From assembly GCA_037074705.1 (NCBI GenBank), contig CM073593.1, forward strand, positions 60,925,501 through 60,989,500: 64,000 bases of DNA, read 5' to 3'. The stretch's first letter is position 1, and every line of letters starts with the position of its first letter. The DNA comes from Zhengitettix transpicula. Its lineage: Eukaryota; Arthropoda; Insecta; Orthoptera; Tetrigidae. The notes under the pieces were generated by a model. It was given only the letters and a program-made list of their open reading frames with translations, was not told the origin of the DNA and ran no database searches. Positions 13,801 through 26,985 of this stretch are shown one piece after another. Position numbers and translations under genes: made by a program.

Positions 13801-14059
13801 GCTACTTCGAATTCTACAAGGTATCAGACCTCAAATTTCCATTAACTGTTTATTTTTAATTTCGGAGATATGTTTCCCATAAAATTATTAAAATTTTTCC
13901 TTTATTTTACTATGTTATTGGTATTTTACCGCTCCATGTGAGAACAATAATTTATTCACTAATTCTCCAAGGGATGAAAAATATTCAGTGAAGACTTAAT
14001 AATATGTTATGTTCGAATAAAAAGAAACTATACTAAGAGCCATTTAATCTAAAATTAGC

Positions 14060-14290
14060 GTCGAATTCAGCGCCCTTCTGCGCAGATGCTACACCCTTCC
14101 CGAGTGCAGCCAATCAGCTTCAGTAAACGTCTAGAGCTTCACCTCGTTGAATTTTTGTTACGTCGCGCATCGTGTCATTTTTGGAGGGGGAAGGTAGGCA
14201 ACCCCCCTCAACCTGCGTTACCAGAAGTCATTGCTGACGCGTGCTATAGTGTAGCCTCAGAATCCCATAACAGTAACGTCGAAATATAGT
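14060..14290. other. GC-richer unique island
   Basis: Contains a 67-codon plus frame (14086-14289) of balanced composition but no recognisable family, and a C/G-rich gggggaaggtaggcaacccccc patch. Coding is not supported beyond openness. Confidence 0.25.
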
Positions 14291-16140
14291 TCTATTTTCT
14301 GAAACAAACTAGAAGATATATTAACGTATGATACCTTTATCAAAAGAAATAGGCGGAAATATAAATTTAAATATTGTTTGTACGCGTATATATTTTTCAT
14401 AATAATAAATGCACTTTAATATTATAATGTATTACACTGAATACTACATTTGACGAGTTCTTAATTTAATGAAACAGTAGGTGAACGAGTGACTGTAATA
14501 ATTAGGAATGTAAAATATATATCTAGAAGTTCCTTCGAGGAAGGAGATGTTGCCCCGTAGCAAGGCACATTATATGTGCTAAAATAGTCTCTCCTGTACA
14601 AGACAATAAAAACGCACATATCTAATACATACACACCTAATTAAATAGAATAGTATCGTCAGACTAAAATAAGGAAACATATTCTCCATAACACTTTTAT
14701 GTAATTGTCGTACAATTTCGGGGCTCAGCCTTCATTTCAAGATCACACGCCTCGTGGGAAATAAACGACAAAGGACTTCTAGTTTTAATCAGAGTAAAAT
14801 ACAGAAAGACACGGTACGTGACCTTATCAAACAATGCCATGTCTTGGGAAAAGCTACAAAAATCAAGCATGCGAGGGAGTAAGGGATCAGTCTGACCTTT
14901 GTAGAAACAGTCAGATATATCCCTGGTGGTTTCACACACAAAGAAGTAGCGACATTATTTTAAATAAGCACACTGTACTGTTTACTGTAGACTGTGCAAA
15001 CAATTGTATTTTAGGAATATTATCACCATGTCCTAATTCAACAAGCAGGTTTTGCACGAGTGAAATGTACAAATATTGTACACCCAAGGTAACAAATAGT
15101 ATAAATAACTATATTATTCTTTAGTGGATTATAGAGTTCCAAAATAAAAATTTTGAATGTAAATATAGAATAAAATTTAGTGTTCTAACACAAAAATACA
15201 TTCCTATTATTTTTTCGTTTTTTGTCATTAATACTACTGTTATTAAATTATCAGCTAAATATGAAAGTTTTAAACAAGAGATATTACGAATACTTTTTTT
15301 ATTTTACTGAAACTGCCGTTAAATCAGTTTGTACTCTGTCAATTTCAACGTGTAAAGGTTCCGCTTTAATTTAAGTGTGTTTTTAATAATATATTTATAA
15401 TAATACCATTAAATATAAAAAGCCTTGGAATTACTTACGTGTGTAATTAGAAGTTTCTACATAGAGACAATTTACTGTTTGCTAGAAAATAAACGCAATA
15501 TTTCGGCATGAACTCTATTGCAAGGCTTAGAAACTGTCGTAAAATTAATGAACTCTTCTAACAATTATTTAATTATGTGCTATTTGACACGTGTTGGCAT
15601 CAACGCGATTTCGCTCGCGACCTCCAAATATTTCCAATGTTAGGTCTAGACTTGGGAAACCCTTCTAATAATTCGCTTACGTACGCATTTGGACATCCAA
15701 AGTCATTGCAAAACCGAAAGATTTTTATTTTTAGTGTTCTGACAGTAATTTTACCGACTTTATTACACCTTATCTAGAGTTCTTACGGACGTGCCGGTTT
15801 CTTCTCTATAAAATGTGATTAATTTGCACGGCAATTTTGTATATTCATTTTACTTGTTATTTGTACTGTCTGTCCTTTACTGGCGGGAGAAGAGAATTAA
15901 TTTAGTTCCTGCTTAAAATGGGAGATATATAGTTTCCCTGTTGGACCAATGCGTATCGTTACTCCCTCGTTTGTTTCTGAAATATTTTTTTTTGTATCCA
16001 ATTTAATGCTGTGGCTATATGAGATACGGTATACTCATTAGAGCTGTGAATTTTAAGGGATAAAACACTACGAAAATATTCACAGCTTTATAATAGATTA
16101 TATCGCGTGTTACATGAACGTTTTATAGCGGAATGAATGG
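14291..16140. other. AT-rich DNA, nothing recognised
   Basis: Only short AT-driven frames occur. No repeat family copies are present. Confidence 0.55.
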
Positions 16141-16445
16141 TCAGCTGACTTGCGTCCGTTGAGACCTGTTGCTGCTCGGTAAATACATCTGGTTTCATTT
16201 GGATAAGTTGTTCTTGGATGTCCCTAAGAGAATTGTCGTTTCTTGGGATAATAATTCACCATCCTCGGCTGTTACAATACTCCTTCTTTGTACAACTCTT
16301 CCTGGAGTCCCCCGGGCCTTTTTGAGGTGTTCTTGTACCTCTGGAACACGGCTCTGGGAACTCGCAAGGGGGTTGGCCTTACCTTTCCTGCTGCGTATTC
16401 TCCCGAGGTGCACGCAGAAAATACACGGGATAATCTTTGACTAGT
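16141..16445 (-). pseudogene. Coding-like fragment, frame-broken, unidentified
   Basis: The minus strand has unusually protein-like composition in two overlapping frames. One gives a 72-residue hydrophilic peptide rich in K, R, E and Q (16195-16413). Another continues past its stop as DIQEQLIQMKPDVFTEQQQ toward 16141. The upstream part also reads as ACTSGEYAAGKVRP in a third frame. Such frame switching suggests an old coding sequence with indels, perhaps from a transposon. I recognise no family. It could also be chance in a GC-richer patch. Confidence 0.25.
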
Positions 16446-17740
16446 CACAAGAACTATTTCCAGTTACCACGAACAAGTTCTGAAAACAAGCGGAAAAATT
16501 AACGACGGATGTTCTTTCTTCCCCAACTATATAATTTATTCTCCAACTGAATTTTCTCTCACTGATTGTGACAAACGTTTACAAAAGACACTGTTAATAT
16601 TGATGAATAACAGAGATGACTTAAAAATATCTGTTAATTACTATCCAAACTACTATTTGTGTATTAAATAATAATTTAAAATGACAGTATGAAAATAAAA
16701 TATAAATCATGTGGCGTTCTGATTTCAAATAAAACTGTCTTTTCTACTTCATAGTACTGTAACACACAGCAATTGTTTTTTGTAGAATGAAATATATAGA
16801 AAATGTATTACAATTAAATGTGACAATGAATGAAACTATAATCACTTTATTGATTTATGTTTATATATACTAACCTCAAAAGAAATGTTAAAAAAATATT
16901 TCTGAGGTTAAATGTATTTAAGAATAAAACTGCTAGACAGTTACCTTTGCTGTAATGAAAGTGATTTTACAGATTACCACGAATATGATCATGAAACTGT
17001 ATACTTATTTATTTAAAGTATTTAAATATTCATCTCTTTCTCAGTTAAATGATTACAAACTCCTCTAAGGGACCATTATCGTGATTATATACTTAATATA
17101 CTAACATTTATGCTAAATAATTGATAGTGATGTGAAAACCAGGCAATATTTTGATTAAGATTGTCAACTTTAAACCTTTATTTTAACTTCAGAGCTTCTA
17201 CTTATTGAAATAAAATTTAATAACAATATTGCATAAATAATCGAATACTATTGAATAAAATGTACGTTTGTTTAGAAATGTTGACGAATACCTTTTTTGA
17301 TTCAAACAACGTTGTGTTCTGAGAAGTGTTATTTGCAGGACTCGAGTAGTCTCGTTCTCGAATCGAAAGAGAATGGCTTGATTTAATCCCTACTTGACTC
17401 AGGCTTACAAGCAGGAATTCCAGGAACCTTCCCGGTAGTTTCCTTAGAATTTTCCACAACAATCTCGTTCAACTCCTCCTTCTTCTACCTATTGACCAGA
17501 ATAATACAAATGCAGTATCGGCGCTCATTAACGCATAGGCTGTGTTCTCATTAGTAATCCTTGACAAGGGGAACGTCACTCTTTATCATATTATACGATA
17601 TATTTAACTTCTATGTTTTATACGTATGACTTATTACATATAACCACGTAACAGCAAATCTAAATATATATACAGTCACATGGCATTTATATATTAACTG
17701 AAAACAAAAATATGCTAAAACTAAATCGCCCTAGCGTGGG

Positions 17741-17793
<53 letters not shown>

Positions 17794-18560
17794 ATATATA
17801 TTTCACAACTATTTCAAGGAGCAGAATGAGAGATATAAATTACAAAATTTAAATTAAAAAGTAAGGCGTGACGAAGGTAGTGACGAATAGTGGCACACAT
17901 TCGCTACGTCTCAGTTAATGATGTCACTGGAATAACAAGAACCAGTCAAAAACCACCATGTCACCTGTTAAATCAATTGACAGTAATAAAATAGTTTTAT
18001 TAGGAAGCACAATACGCCTACTTGAACAATACAACGACGAATACAATATAATTATTTATATTTTATTAAATTATATACCACATGAATAAAGCGATGACAC
18101 TTGGTTTGTGTGTTGTGTATTTAATCATTTTGAAAGTAAAAAACGTCAAATAGTTGTCTAATATATTAAAAGTAGGGATGTGCTATTAGCTAATTATTCG
18201 ACTTTCTTTGGGTATATACACCAAATTACTAAATTGTCGTTGGATTAATAACACTTCATGTAGAAATATCATTCGGGCTTATTCATATAGTTAATGTCCC
18301 ACCTGTTATATGTAATTTTTATTGAGAAACATTTTATAATTCATTTTAATAGAATGAACTTTTAATTTTCTTCAGGTAAGTTACATTAAATCCTTTTTTG
18401 AATTGCATACCTAAGTGAATATAAAAAGTGAAAGAAGCAAAGTCGCAAAGAAAGAATTCCCTCCAACCTGATTAAGTATTGAAAAGTGGAAACTGCCGGA
18501 TACAAGATTGAATTGCAAAGTGCTAAACGTTCCCAAGCCCCGCTCGCAAATTTAATTAAC
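16446..18560. other. AT-rich DNA with a possible short coding-like trace
   Basis: Mostly AT-rich. On the minus strand near 17380-17510 a stretch reads EELNEIVVENSKETTGKVPG before a stop, which is hydrophilic and exon- or transposon-like but unrecognised. The 81-codon minus-strand frame at 17217-17462 runs across the same place in another register. A TA microsatellite interrupts at 17741-17790. Confidence 0.35.
17741..17790. repeat. (TA)n microsatellite
   Basis: About 25 TA units without interruption. Confidence 0.97.
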
Positions 18561-18945
18561 GACGTGAAAGGTGTCTCTGATTCAAGAGGGTCCAAGGGTC
18601 GGAGAAGCAGATTTATTTCCGTCCGCGTGGCGTGTAAGAAGCAGCTACAGATGCACTAGATGCGATGAGGCTTTAATGAATAGTCGCCATTTGTTTAGCA
18701 GATGGCAGCGACGCCAGCCGAAGAAGTTGAAATGCAGATACAATGGCTTCTTGTTAAGAGGCGAAGAGCAGTCACGCCACGTCACGGGCAGAGCAGAGTC
18801 GGTTTTACACGGCACAATCGAGGAACGCTCGTCGTAATTTCGGCATCTCCTAACTCACTCGGCTCACTGATTTAATTAATCTCACGTTGTTCCCTCGCGA
18901 GCTGGCTGTATATGAAATTCCCGCCGTTAGGTCTCGGCAATAACA
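18560..18945. other. GC-richer unique island, candidate conserved non-coding block
   Basis: Sharp rise in sequence complexity and CpG content. The island includes an E-box-like CAGATG, a TTTAATGAA motif, and AATTAATCTCACG near the right end. An 88-codon plus frame (18571-18837) is open but its translation matches nothing I know. The combination of unique sequence and TAAT/E-box motifs is typical of enhancers, but this is inference only. Confidence 0.3.
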
Positions 18946-19458
18946 GTATGTCAATTTACCAAAAGGACGTGAGAACTATTTTCAAATACTTCGGTGGTAA
19001 AAAATAAGACCTCTGTAAAATGTATTTTTTGCCGCCACATATTGAGTGAGTGTTGCATTACAAATTTTCTTGTTACACGTGTTGATAAGATATCAAATAA
19101 ACCGATCGTTCATAATTCAGTTTAATTAAATCTGTTATAATATTGTAATGAAATTAGTCCCGTAGCTCAAACACCTATCATTCAAAAAACGTTAATAAAA
19201 TTCATATAATTCAGATCCAAAACTCTGTTCAATTGTGTTAAAATATTTACACTGCTTAAAGTTAGATTATTTGCAATATTATTTTTATCGTAATGAATAT
19301 TTGCCAAAATACTGAATAAATATATTTACGAAAATTTGTCACATTGTCTAGACATTATAAATAGTGCTAAAATTTAAAGAGCACAGTAACCAATTGTATG
19401 CATATCTTCTAATGAATAAAATAGTGTTTTTTTGTGATTAGACTGCATTTTGACTGCG
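18946..19458. other. AT-rich DNA, nothing recognised
   Basis: No gene, microsatellite or copy of the repeat families described here was found in this stretch. Confidence 0.55.
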
Positions 19459-19870
19459 CGTGCATGTGTGTGTGTTTCGCATACAAATCAACAGCCGTGT
19501 AGAAAATGTAAGCAAAGTTCATACACGCGTCACTTTCAAACTGGAATCAAACACTGGACGTAAGACACGTCTACCACCCCCGGGGACGGGGTTGATTGGG
19601 GGAGAAAATTTTCAAAAATTGTTTGACGACCTATATTTGCATCGAATAAATACTGTTCAGCGTCAATGAGATTGATAGTGATTCTCCCGATTTTGTTTGT
19701 GCATAAGTTCAACCCCTTTCGGCATGGGAGGGGAGCACTCTTAAGGACGGGGGTGCAGGTTCGATATACGAAAATAAGAAAATAAACAACAGAGATTGGA
19801 GTCGAATCCGGGGTTATGGACGTCACCGAATTTAATTATGACAACTCGGATACGCCGGGAACCCAGGTAG
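19459..19870 (+). repeat. Dispersed ~400-bp repeat family R2, copy a
   Basis: This copy aligns with 38951-39330 in reverse complement. Shared blocks, in order, are gacacgtcyaccaccc, a G/C-rich core, the gatatttgc block, gtcaatgagaytgatagt-type sequence, ttcaacccctttyggcat, gagat-tgragtcraatccgggg, ttatggayrtc and tttaattatgacaa. The copies are diverged with small indels. A peptide frame is partly shared between them (T-R-x-P-P-P-x-G … G-x-E-N … YL), so a once-coding element is possible. I cannot assign a transposon class. The 96-codon minus-strand frame here is not the shared one. Confidence 0.7.
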
Positions 19871-20813
19871 AATATATTAAATGCAGTTTTTTAAAAAATG
19901 GGACACGTGACGTGAGATTTCATTATTTAATTGCCGTAAGAGACAATCCGTCTGTGACATATTTGTAGTAATTCTTCAATACTTGAATTTGTTTCGTTTT
20001 TCATGATATTCCAATGACAAGTCAATTTTCGTCCACGTATTATATACCTATAATGTAAGTATAACGTTAAGCAGTAATATTTTCACCATTGCTGTTAAAT
20101 TTGTTATGCGTCTTTGATCTATGCGCTATGTACACGTTTTTCAATTAAAGTTAATACCTCGTTCTGCAGTAAAGTTCACTAGTGCGAAGAGAGAACCATA
20201 CAAAATATTCTGTCCTTTCATGCTGCTCTGGTTTTGAATTACTACCATTAATGGTACCCAAAGAAAACCTCTACAAGGCCTCGAATCGTTTTACACGGGA
20301 AAAGATGTGTAGTGTGAAGGTGAAAAGTTCACATCTCACCTATGTAATTAGTGCATGACGTCACGAAGTAGCGTGACTACTAGGTACAAATAAGGGAAAG
20401 ATTTACAAGGCTGCATTCTGTACTTAACTATAACTAACTAGGGAAAATTAACTATATGGTACCTTTTGCATATTTAAATTAATAGATTAAAATATGATTA
20501 ATTCATAAACGAAAATCAATATACAATCGTGCTGAAAAGTTAATGTCCAAGTTTTCTAGTTAGCAATTCTTCCACCCTCGTTTTGAAAACCTGAACACAT
20601 TTGTTTTCTAAATCTCACAATCGTTGCTCTTCTCTTAATTATATTCGAAATAAATTTAATAATTGGATGGAAGGAACACATTGTCAAACATAAATTTAAT
20701 AAATATAAAAACTGGCCATATGTAAAAAATATGTGAATTTTATAAAACAAAGAATCATTTCAATACGAAGTTTCGTCCTCAATTTTGTTTCTCAAGGTAA
20801 ATTAAAATTTGTC

Positions 20814-20816
<3 letters not shown>

Positions 20817-20853
<37 letters not shown>
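20817..20853. repeat. (TA)n microsatellite
   Basis: About 18 uninterrupted TA units. Confidence 0.96.
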
Positions 20854-20855
<2 letters not shown>

Positions 20856-23800
20856 TAAATTAGAAAAATAAATATAAATTTAGCCTCATGGTCTACGTCC
20901 TATAACACGTATAACCGAAATGTTATGTTGCATACATGAAAAACTGAATATAACGTGACGTATTCACAACTTTTTGAACGAAACGACGTTATCTAATCAT
21001 TTTTTAAACCACTTAAACAATCTACTTCAATTATAATTTTCAGTGTATATTGAAAAAATATTTAGTTGATATTTATGTTTATCAAACTATTCAAAATCTG
21101 CTTGTTTTTCAAGAATTATCAGACCACAATTTTTTGTCATCATCCTACTAGATCGGAGCAAACAACACAATAGCTATCACTTTATTGTTAAAATATTTTT
21201 CTAAACTGAATCTATGAAAACTTTAGTCGGAAAAAAATTGTTATCAAATTTAAAGCATTATATTTGACAAACACTAAGTCTTATCTCTCTGGTGTATAAT
21301 TTCAGTTAAATTATGTTGTATATTATTATAAATTAAGTTATAATTTTTTATGTTATTTGTGTATAAACTGCACGTTAAAATGTTTGTTAAAAAATTATCT
21401 ATGTAATAAATTGTAACTATACAACTACAGAGGTCCTAATAATGGATTAAAAGTTTTTATCAAATATAATGTTCTAAATTTAACGATAATTTCTTCTGGT
21501 ATTTTTCATATTAATTTAAAGACGTCCGATAATTATAGTTTTAAAATTATGGTTCAACTCTAAATAATGCTTAATGTATGAATGTAATAAAATTTAGTCT
21601 GTGTAAAATATTATTATAGGAGGTATTAATGCCTCATATAGAGAAAATTAGTAGTTACGTTTCACAAAATGATCGTCGATGAAATTACTACAATTAAGAA
21701 CTGAAACCGTATATAAAAAGGCGAAACCTCAATTTAAGCTTCAACTAATAAACTCAAAATTATTATTTCCAGAATGTTATAGACTTAAAGTGTTTGATTT
21801 ACTGATTATGATGACACTGATTTATATTTTTAAACATTTTCCATATATATTATTAAATAATTATCAAGTGCATTATTTGACAATATTGTAATTCTCTAAG
21901 TTTGTTAATTACTATTAATTGTTTTTTCCTTATTTATAGCTTATTTTACGAGACTTAGTGATTCTTGAGTGTATCGGATCTACTTTTCTTTTTATCACCT
22001 CTCTACGTCTGTAATTAAAACTTTTGTCTCTAGAGAACGAATCCTCGAAACAGGTATCAACTTCTACTTAAATAGGAATTACGGCTATTAAATCAATTAT
22101 TCTTAATTAGGAAAGGAAAGGGCGAGGCCGTTTTTTATATGAGAGAAGAGATTTACCAATTCGATGCTTAAGAGATTTCACTAAATATCCTTTAAAAACT
22201 AACTGTATTTGTTGTTATATTAAACTATGAGCACTTTGTTTTAGAGATAAGTTTGTTTTGAAATACAAGGACAAATTCATTATTTTTACACTTAATTACT
22301 TTAAGAACATTAAGTATATGTTTTATTTCGTAACACGTTATGAAATTCTTGTACGGAATACTAATATTTCCGAATTTGTAGCCGTATGTTACCTTCCTGC
22401 GCACACACAGTTACAAATCAATACCTTGTAAATATTATCCTAGTATCTGGCTAATGCATATCGTATGTACCGCGATTATCCGTGAAGGGACTTTGTCTGT
22501 AATGGAACTAATATTCTCGTACCTTTGCGGTAACAGATTCAAGATTTTGCATTCATCCAATCTGTTAATTATAATAGCTACATTAATTTCAAAATTAATC
22601 CTGTTAATAATTAAGAGCACTAAGAGAATAACGGAAATTAACAATAATTTGTGTTTTAAGAGAAATAGAAAATATTTAACATATATAAAATATTTAACTA
22701 CACTTGCGTAAAATCGTATAAATTTCCATTTAATGGTCCGTAAAATTTATAACACGGGGATATAATAAAAATATCTCATTTTTCCAACTTATTAATCCTA
22801 ATTTGGACTTTAAACAACATTCTCCAATTGTTGTGGAAATGTATTTTCAACTTATTAATTTAAAAAAATCGCTCTCTCCCTGAACAGGCATCAGCGGCCA
22901 GCACAAACTGTTGAAGAATACCACGCAAGCAATCTAACCGACATATTGAACTGCCTTTTTGTTATTTCCAATATATCACGTGATCTATTACATTTCCTGA
23001 CACAGTTCTACAGTTGCTCACCCATAAATATTACTAAAACTGTCACTGAGCTACGCTCTGCAAACTATTTTGAGCTTGTTGCAATCAAGGGACCACTGCG
23101 AGTTCCTATGTAATTTTCATTGGAAAAATTGAGCAAGTTCTATATGTACAGTACCTACACAAGTATATATTTTGCTAAAAAAATATTAAAAGCACGTGTT
23201 AGTTCATACACCAACTAATAAGAACGAAAAATTCTCAAAATAAAGAAACTACCATATACCCATTACAATATATAACATATTCAATCCTGCTATATCGCGC
23301 CAGATTTTTCCATAATTCAAATGTTATTCTTCTTTAAACTGAAACCAAGTAAAATGGAAAATTTTCTTTGACACAGCGTGATGACGTTCTCCAACATTTG
23401 GACAGTCCGGCGGGACCCCCAGGTGGTAAAATCGGCGCCATTTTGTGGGAGTAGATACGGACGTGTTAACTGAAGAGACAAAACAGTTTATAGTTCAGAC
23501 TTCCAGGCTCCATCTGAAAAATATCAGTCGAACAGCCACTGAAGGCAACAATGCATATTTATCAATTCCTAGTTTTGGAATTGATGTTAATCGATTCAAC
23601 CCAACGCAAAACACGGAGTCATTTAAGTTTTTATTAGCTGCTCTGTGAAAGTAGAAATTGAAACTGACATCTGTAATGTTGATTCCGCCATTTTGTACGG
23701 ACTGTTTATAATCATCCAAGGAACTGTAGTAATTACAATCTGTTTCCCTCATCTGAATTAATTAATAACGAAATGTGGAAAATATATATGAGAAATATTT

Positions 23801-24470
23801 TGACAACTATTAAACGTGCAATTTGAGGAAACAGGAAGGACTCACTGTGTCCCTAGGAAAAATTTTGATTTAGGAGGACAGAATGGGAAGTAAAAAGAAT
23901 TGAGGCGTGGTTTGAAGCAGCCGAAGTTTTAAAGGTCTGGATTGATTGAGAGAGGAAAATTATAGACAGCTTTTGGATTTTTATTTTATAAGATTTTTGG
24001 TCGGAAGAATACAGTTGAATCGTATTCTGTAAGGGTCTGTGGAAACTAGAAGATTTTGATACGCGACGGGTTTGGAACATCCAGGACTGATTTTCGACGA
24101 CTCCTGCGCCTCTCGACTGACGCTCATCCTGTTGCAAGATTGAAAACCACACGTGCAGGTTTAGACAGATTAAACTATTTATTTTCTATCAAAAGAATAT
24201 AAAAAAGAGGAGCTCGACTGTACGACTCGTGAGAAAATAATAATTAATTATTTATTACACTCTTTCTATTTTTATATTATTTATTAAATATATTTGAAAT
24301 TAATAGTATTACAATTGAGTCAAGCACAGTTGTTACAGATTCTTTTCATCCAACTATACATAATTTTTACGATAAACAAACAACTACGCAGTTTAAAGCC
24401 TAAAATAGCTAGGAGGAAACAACATTTTCTGCTGATGACGTATTTGATGTTACGTCAGACACCTGAACGA
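20854..24470. other. AT-rich DNA, nothing recognised
   Basis: No repeat-family copies and no recognisable coding sequence. Short GC-richer spots lie near 22880-22930 and 23390-23480. The longest frames (85-99 codons) show no domain. Confidence 0.55.
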
Positions 24471-24479
24471 TAAATCGGA

Positions 24480-24660
24480 CGTTTGATAATTCCCTCAGAG
24501 TCCCAAAACCACAGAGGACATCACAGACCTAATGGACGCCCCCTCCTTCCCAATTAGGCCTGAGTAGGCCTGGCCACTGTGTGGGATTTTGGCACGCGTT
24601 CCCCCGACCCCCCTGATAAAGACGATTATCCGCCTCCTGTGGTTCCCGTTAATAGATAAG
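24480..24660. other. GC-rich unique patch
   Basis: C-rich segment with ccccctccttcccaa and cgttcccccgacccccctg, flanked by AT-rich DNA. No frame or repeat accounts for it. Confidence 0.3.
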
Positions 24661-25402
24661 ACGCCAGAACAATCAGGTGAAACAATTATTTCTTAATCCC
24701 ACTTCACTTACCAACAGTCGTCTGTAAACGTCGAAAACAGTATATTTTTTATGTAAATTAATAAATTTCAACTCGTAGGAACCTAGTTTTATTGAAAGGA
24801 ATGCTCCAGAGATCTGGAGCATCTGTAATACAACTTAACCCTTTAGTGCATGATATTTTGTATTTCTGGAAATTAATTTTTAAGATGTATTTTTGTGAAT
24901 ATATACGGAAAAATAACCAAAATATTTCAATCGTGACCAAAGTCAATTTGACTCATGATGTTTCAGATATTCAACTTACATATAATTAGGTCTGATTCAT
25001 CAATAATTCATATTAATTAGATAATTTTAATTTTAGTGCATTTATAATTCCCTGAAAATGTTGCTTTCTTGAAAAAAACGTAAATAATACCGAAAATAAA
25101 TTATCTGAAGTTGTCCGGCGGGTAGAAAAATCTGGCCTGACGGGTAATTAACTCACTCACAAACCAACAGATGCCTCTGGGGTGATACTAAAAGTTATGT
25201 TGCATATATAATAATAATATATTGGAAGCGCACACCTGATGCTACACTATGCACGTAAGGGTTAATGAGTAAAGACGTAACGAATTTTGAAAAAAAAATG
25301 TTCCTCTACCAGAAAATGAATATATATTTTTAAGATTCAACTCAATTTCTCTTTTCCTCCTTCCACTTCTGTGAATTTTACATCAATTATAGAAGTACAC
25401 GT

Positions 25403-25822
25403 GTGTTTGTGAATAATTCCTCTTTGGCGTATTATTCAAAACAGTTGCTGATAGAGAGGAATAAGCTTTGTTCGCTAATAATAATCATTCCGCCGAATAG
25501 TAATATTGTTGTGGTTACCAGGAATGTGTTACCCCGCGAAGCCGCACACAGCACAATAGTAATGCTGAATGCAGTGTTATTGAATGATCAAACACAGGCT
25601 CCGCTGCTCGTTATCAAGGATGGTTGTGGTGTAATCGCTGTGGTATGGAACGTGGCTAATCACAGCTGTCGATCACTTCCCACTCCGCCCGCACCAAACT
25701 CTCCTCGAAAAAGCGAACTGCACCTTGCAGCGAGGAATCCACGAAACAATCGTCGCTATTTCGACATCTCTCTGGCAAACATAATTATTTTAGGAAAATT
25801 ATTCCACATATTTCCTGAGTGA
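25403..25822 (+). other. 139-codon open frame in a GC-richer island, coding status unknown
   Basis: This is one of the longest frames in the window, with an ATG at 25403 and a stop at 25820-25822. The middle (about residues 35-110) has balanced, coding-like composition (NVLPREAAHSTIVMLNAVLL, then a Pro-rich LPTPPAPNSPRKSE), while both ends are AT-driven. No signal peptide, membrane segment or motif that I know is present. A chance frame in a GC-richer island is at least as likely as a gene. Confidence 0.2.
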
Positions 25823-26124
25823 TATAAGTAATATCGATATTACTACATAACTCTATCACTGACGGTTTATATTTAATTTTTTTCATTCGAACGACAGGTT
25901 ATTTTAGTATAATTTGACATTTTTAATGGTGAAAGTAGAGATTTTAAATTATATCGGACCATACGTGCTTTTGAATTGAGGTTAGTGCCAGCGTGGGCTT
26001 TGTATAAAATTATGTAACTCGGGTTTAGGGATCTGTGTCAGTATTTTCTACGCCACAGTGGTAAGAGTGTAATTTATACAAAGCTCAAGAGATGACAGCA
26101 GACATAATTTTGGGATGGAGGACT

Positions 26125-26195
26125 ACATACATAATTATAAGAAAGATAGCCAAATACAGACAAAAGAAGTAATTATAAATATCCCACAACGTTTC
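26125..26195 (-). repeat. Partial PLE terminal repeat
   Basis: Matches the outer end of the terminal repeats at 28211 and 36241: aataagaaagatagycaa, then atacagacaaaa, then atatccca-caacgtttctgg. It breaks off right after the GAAACG box (read on the minus strand), so only the distal part remains. The ~490-bp repeat begins about 20 bp further on. Confidence 0.7.
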
Positions 26196-26218
26196 TGGAA
26201 GAAAGAAGAAAGAGAAGG

Positions 26219-26687
26219 TGTAGACAAACTATGTATAGGGTAATCCACATAGTGGCAAAACCCCTCTTATAGCATTGGAAAGGGAGTGAAAGGGGAGGAT
26301 GCGGAAAGGTACAGCAAGGTAGCCAAGGGTTAACTATGGCCCTCAGGCTATGGTTTAAGGATCATACTCGGCAATTCGCCTAAAAGTGATACAGGGAAAA
26401 CCCTAGAAAAACCTGCATCAAGTAGGGCGGGCATTTTATACTTGTCCCACGCCCTTCCGATGACGGGAGAGGTGATTGCCGCGGGGTCGCAGCTTTCCCC
26501 TCGCCGTGCCTTGACCAGTTTAGGAGGCAGCTGGCCGACTATTCCAATTGTAAAAGCAGACAACTGTTACCGTATGCCCAAGGTCAGCGACCCCGGAACA
26601 TACACCTCTCACAACAGGCCGAGGTGCCTCGGCATGTGGGAACCTTAGTTCAAAAAACCAGAGAGATGTGAAGGCATCACCAAATGT
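26219..26687 (-). repeat. ~490-bp repeat family R1, copy A, near full length
   Basis: Minus-strand copy. Relative to the family sense strand it runs from the 'atgcctt…gaactaaggttcccac' head through 'ggccagctgcc', 'gccatcggaagggcgtgg' and 'ctgatgcaggttttctag' to the 'gccactatgtggattaccct' tail. It belongs to the subfamily with 'gaggggaaagctgcgac'. A 71-codon frame (26348-26563, minus) is the same frame that is open in several other copies. Transposon class is unknown. Confidence 0.85.
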
Positions 26688-26985
26688 AATGTGAAGCAAT
26701 ACTTAAAAACTCCATTATCTCAAAAAGGTTCAGAAAGGGAATAGCCCACTCTGGCATCTAGCACCTCCATTATCGTGGCTACAAATTTTAAGTATGTAGT
26801 AAGATGGAAAATATTCGTCGAAGCCGGGAATCTAATCGGAGTTCAGTGCTTTGAATGCTGTCAAAGCAGTGACTATGCTACACCTCCATACTGTATAACA
26901 GTAAACTATTTAATATTTATGATTAAAAATTATAACAGTGCTATGGAGGATCGTATGCATTTTTCGTAAATACATTGCAACAAAA

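Noticed and set aside
24801..24822. Perfect hairpin ATGCTCCAG-agat-CTGGAGCAT as a terminator or miRNA precursor
   Set aside because: The 9-bp stem is too short for a miRNA hairpin and occurs without any associated gene. Expected by chance at this window size.
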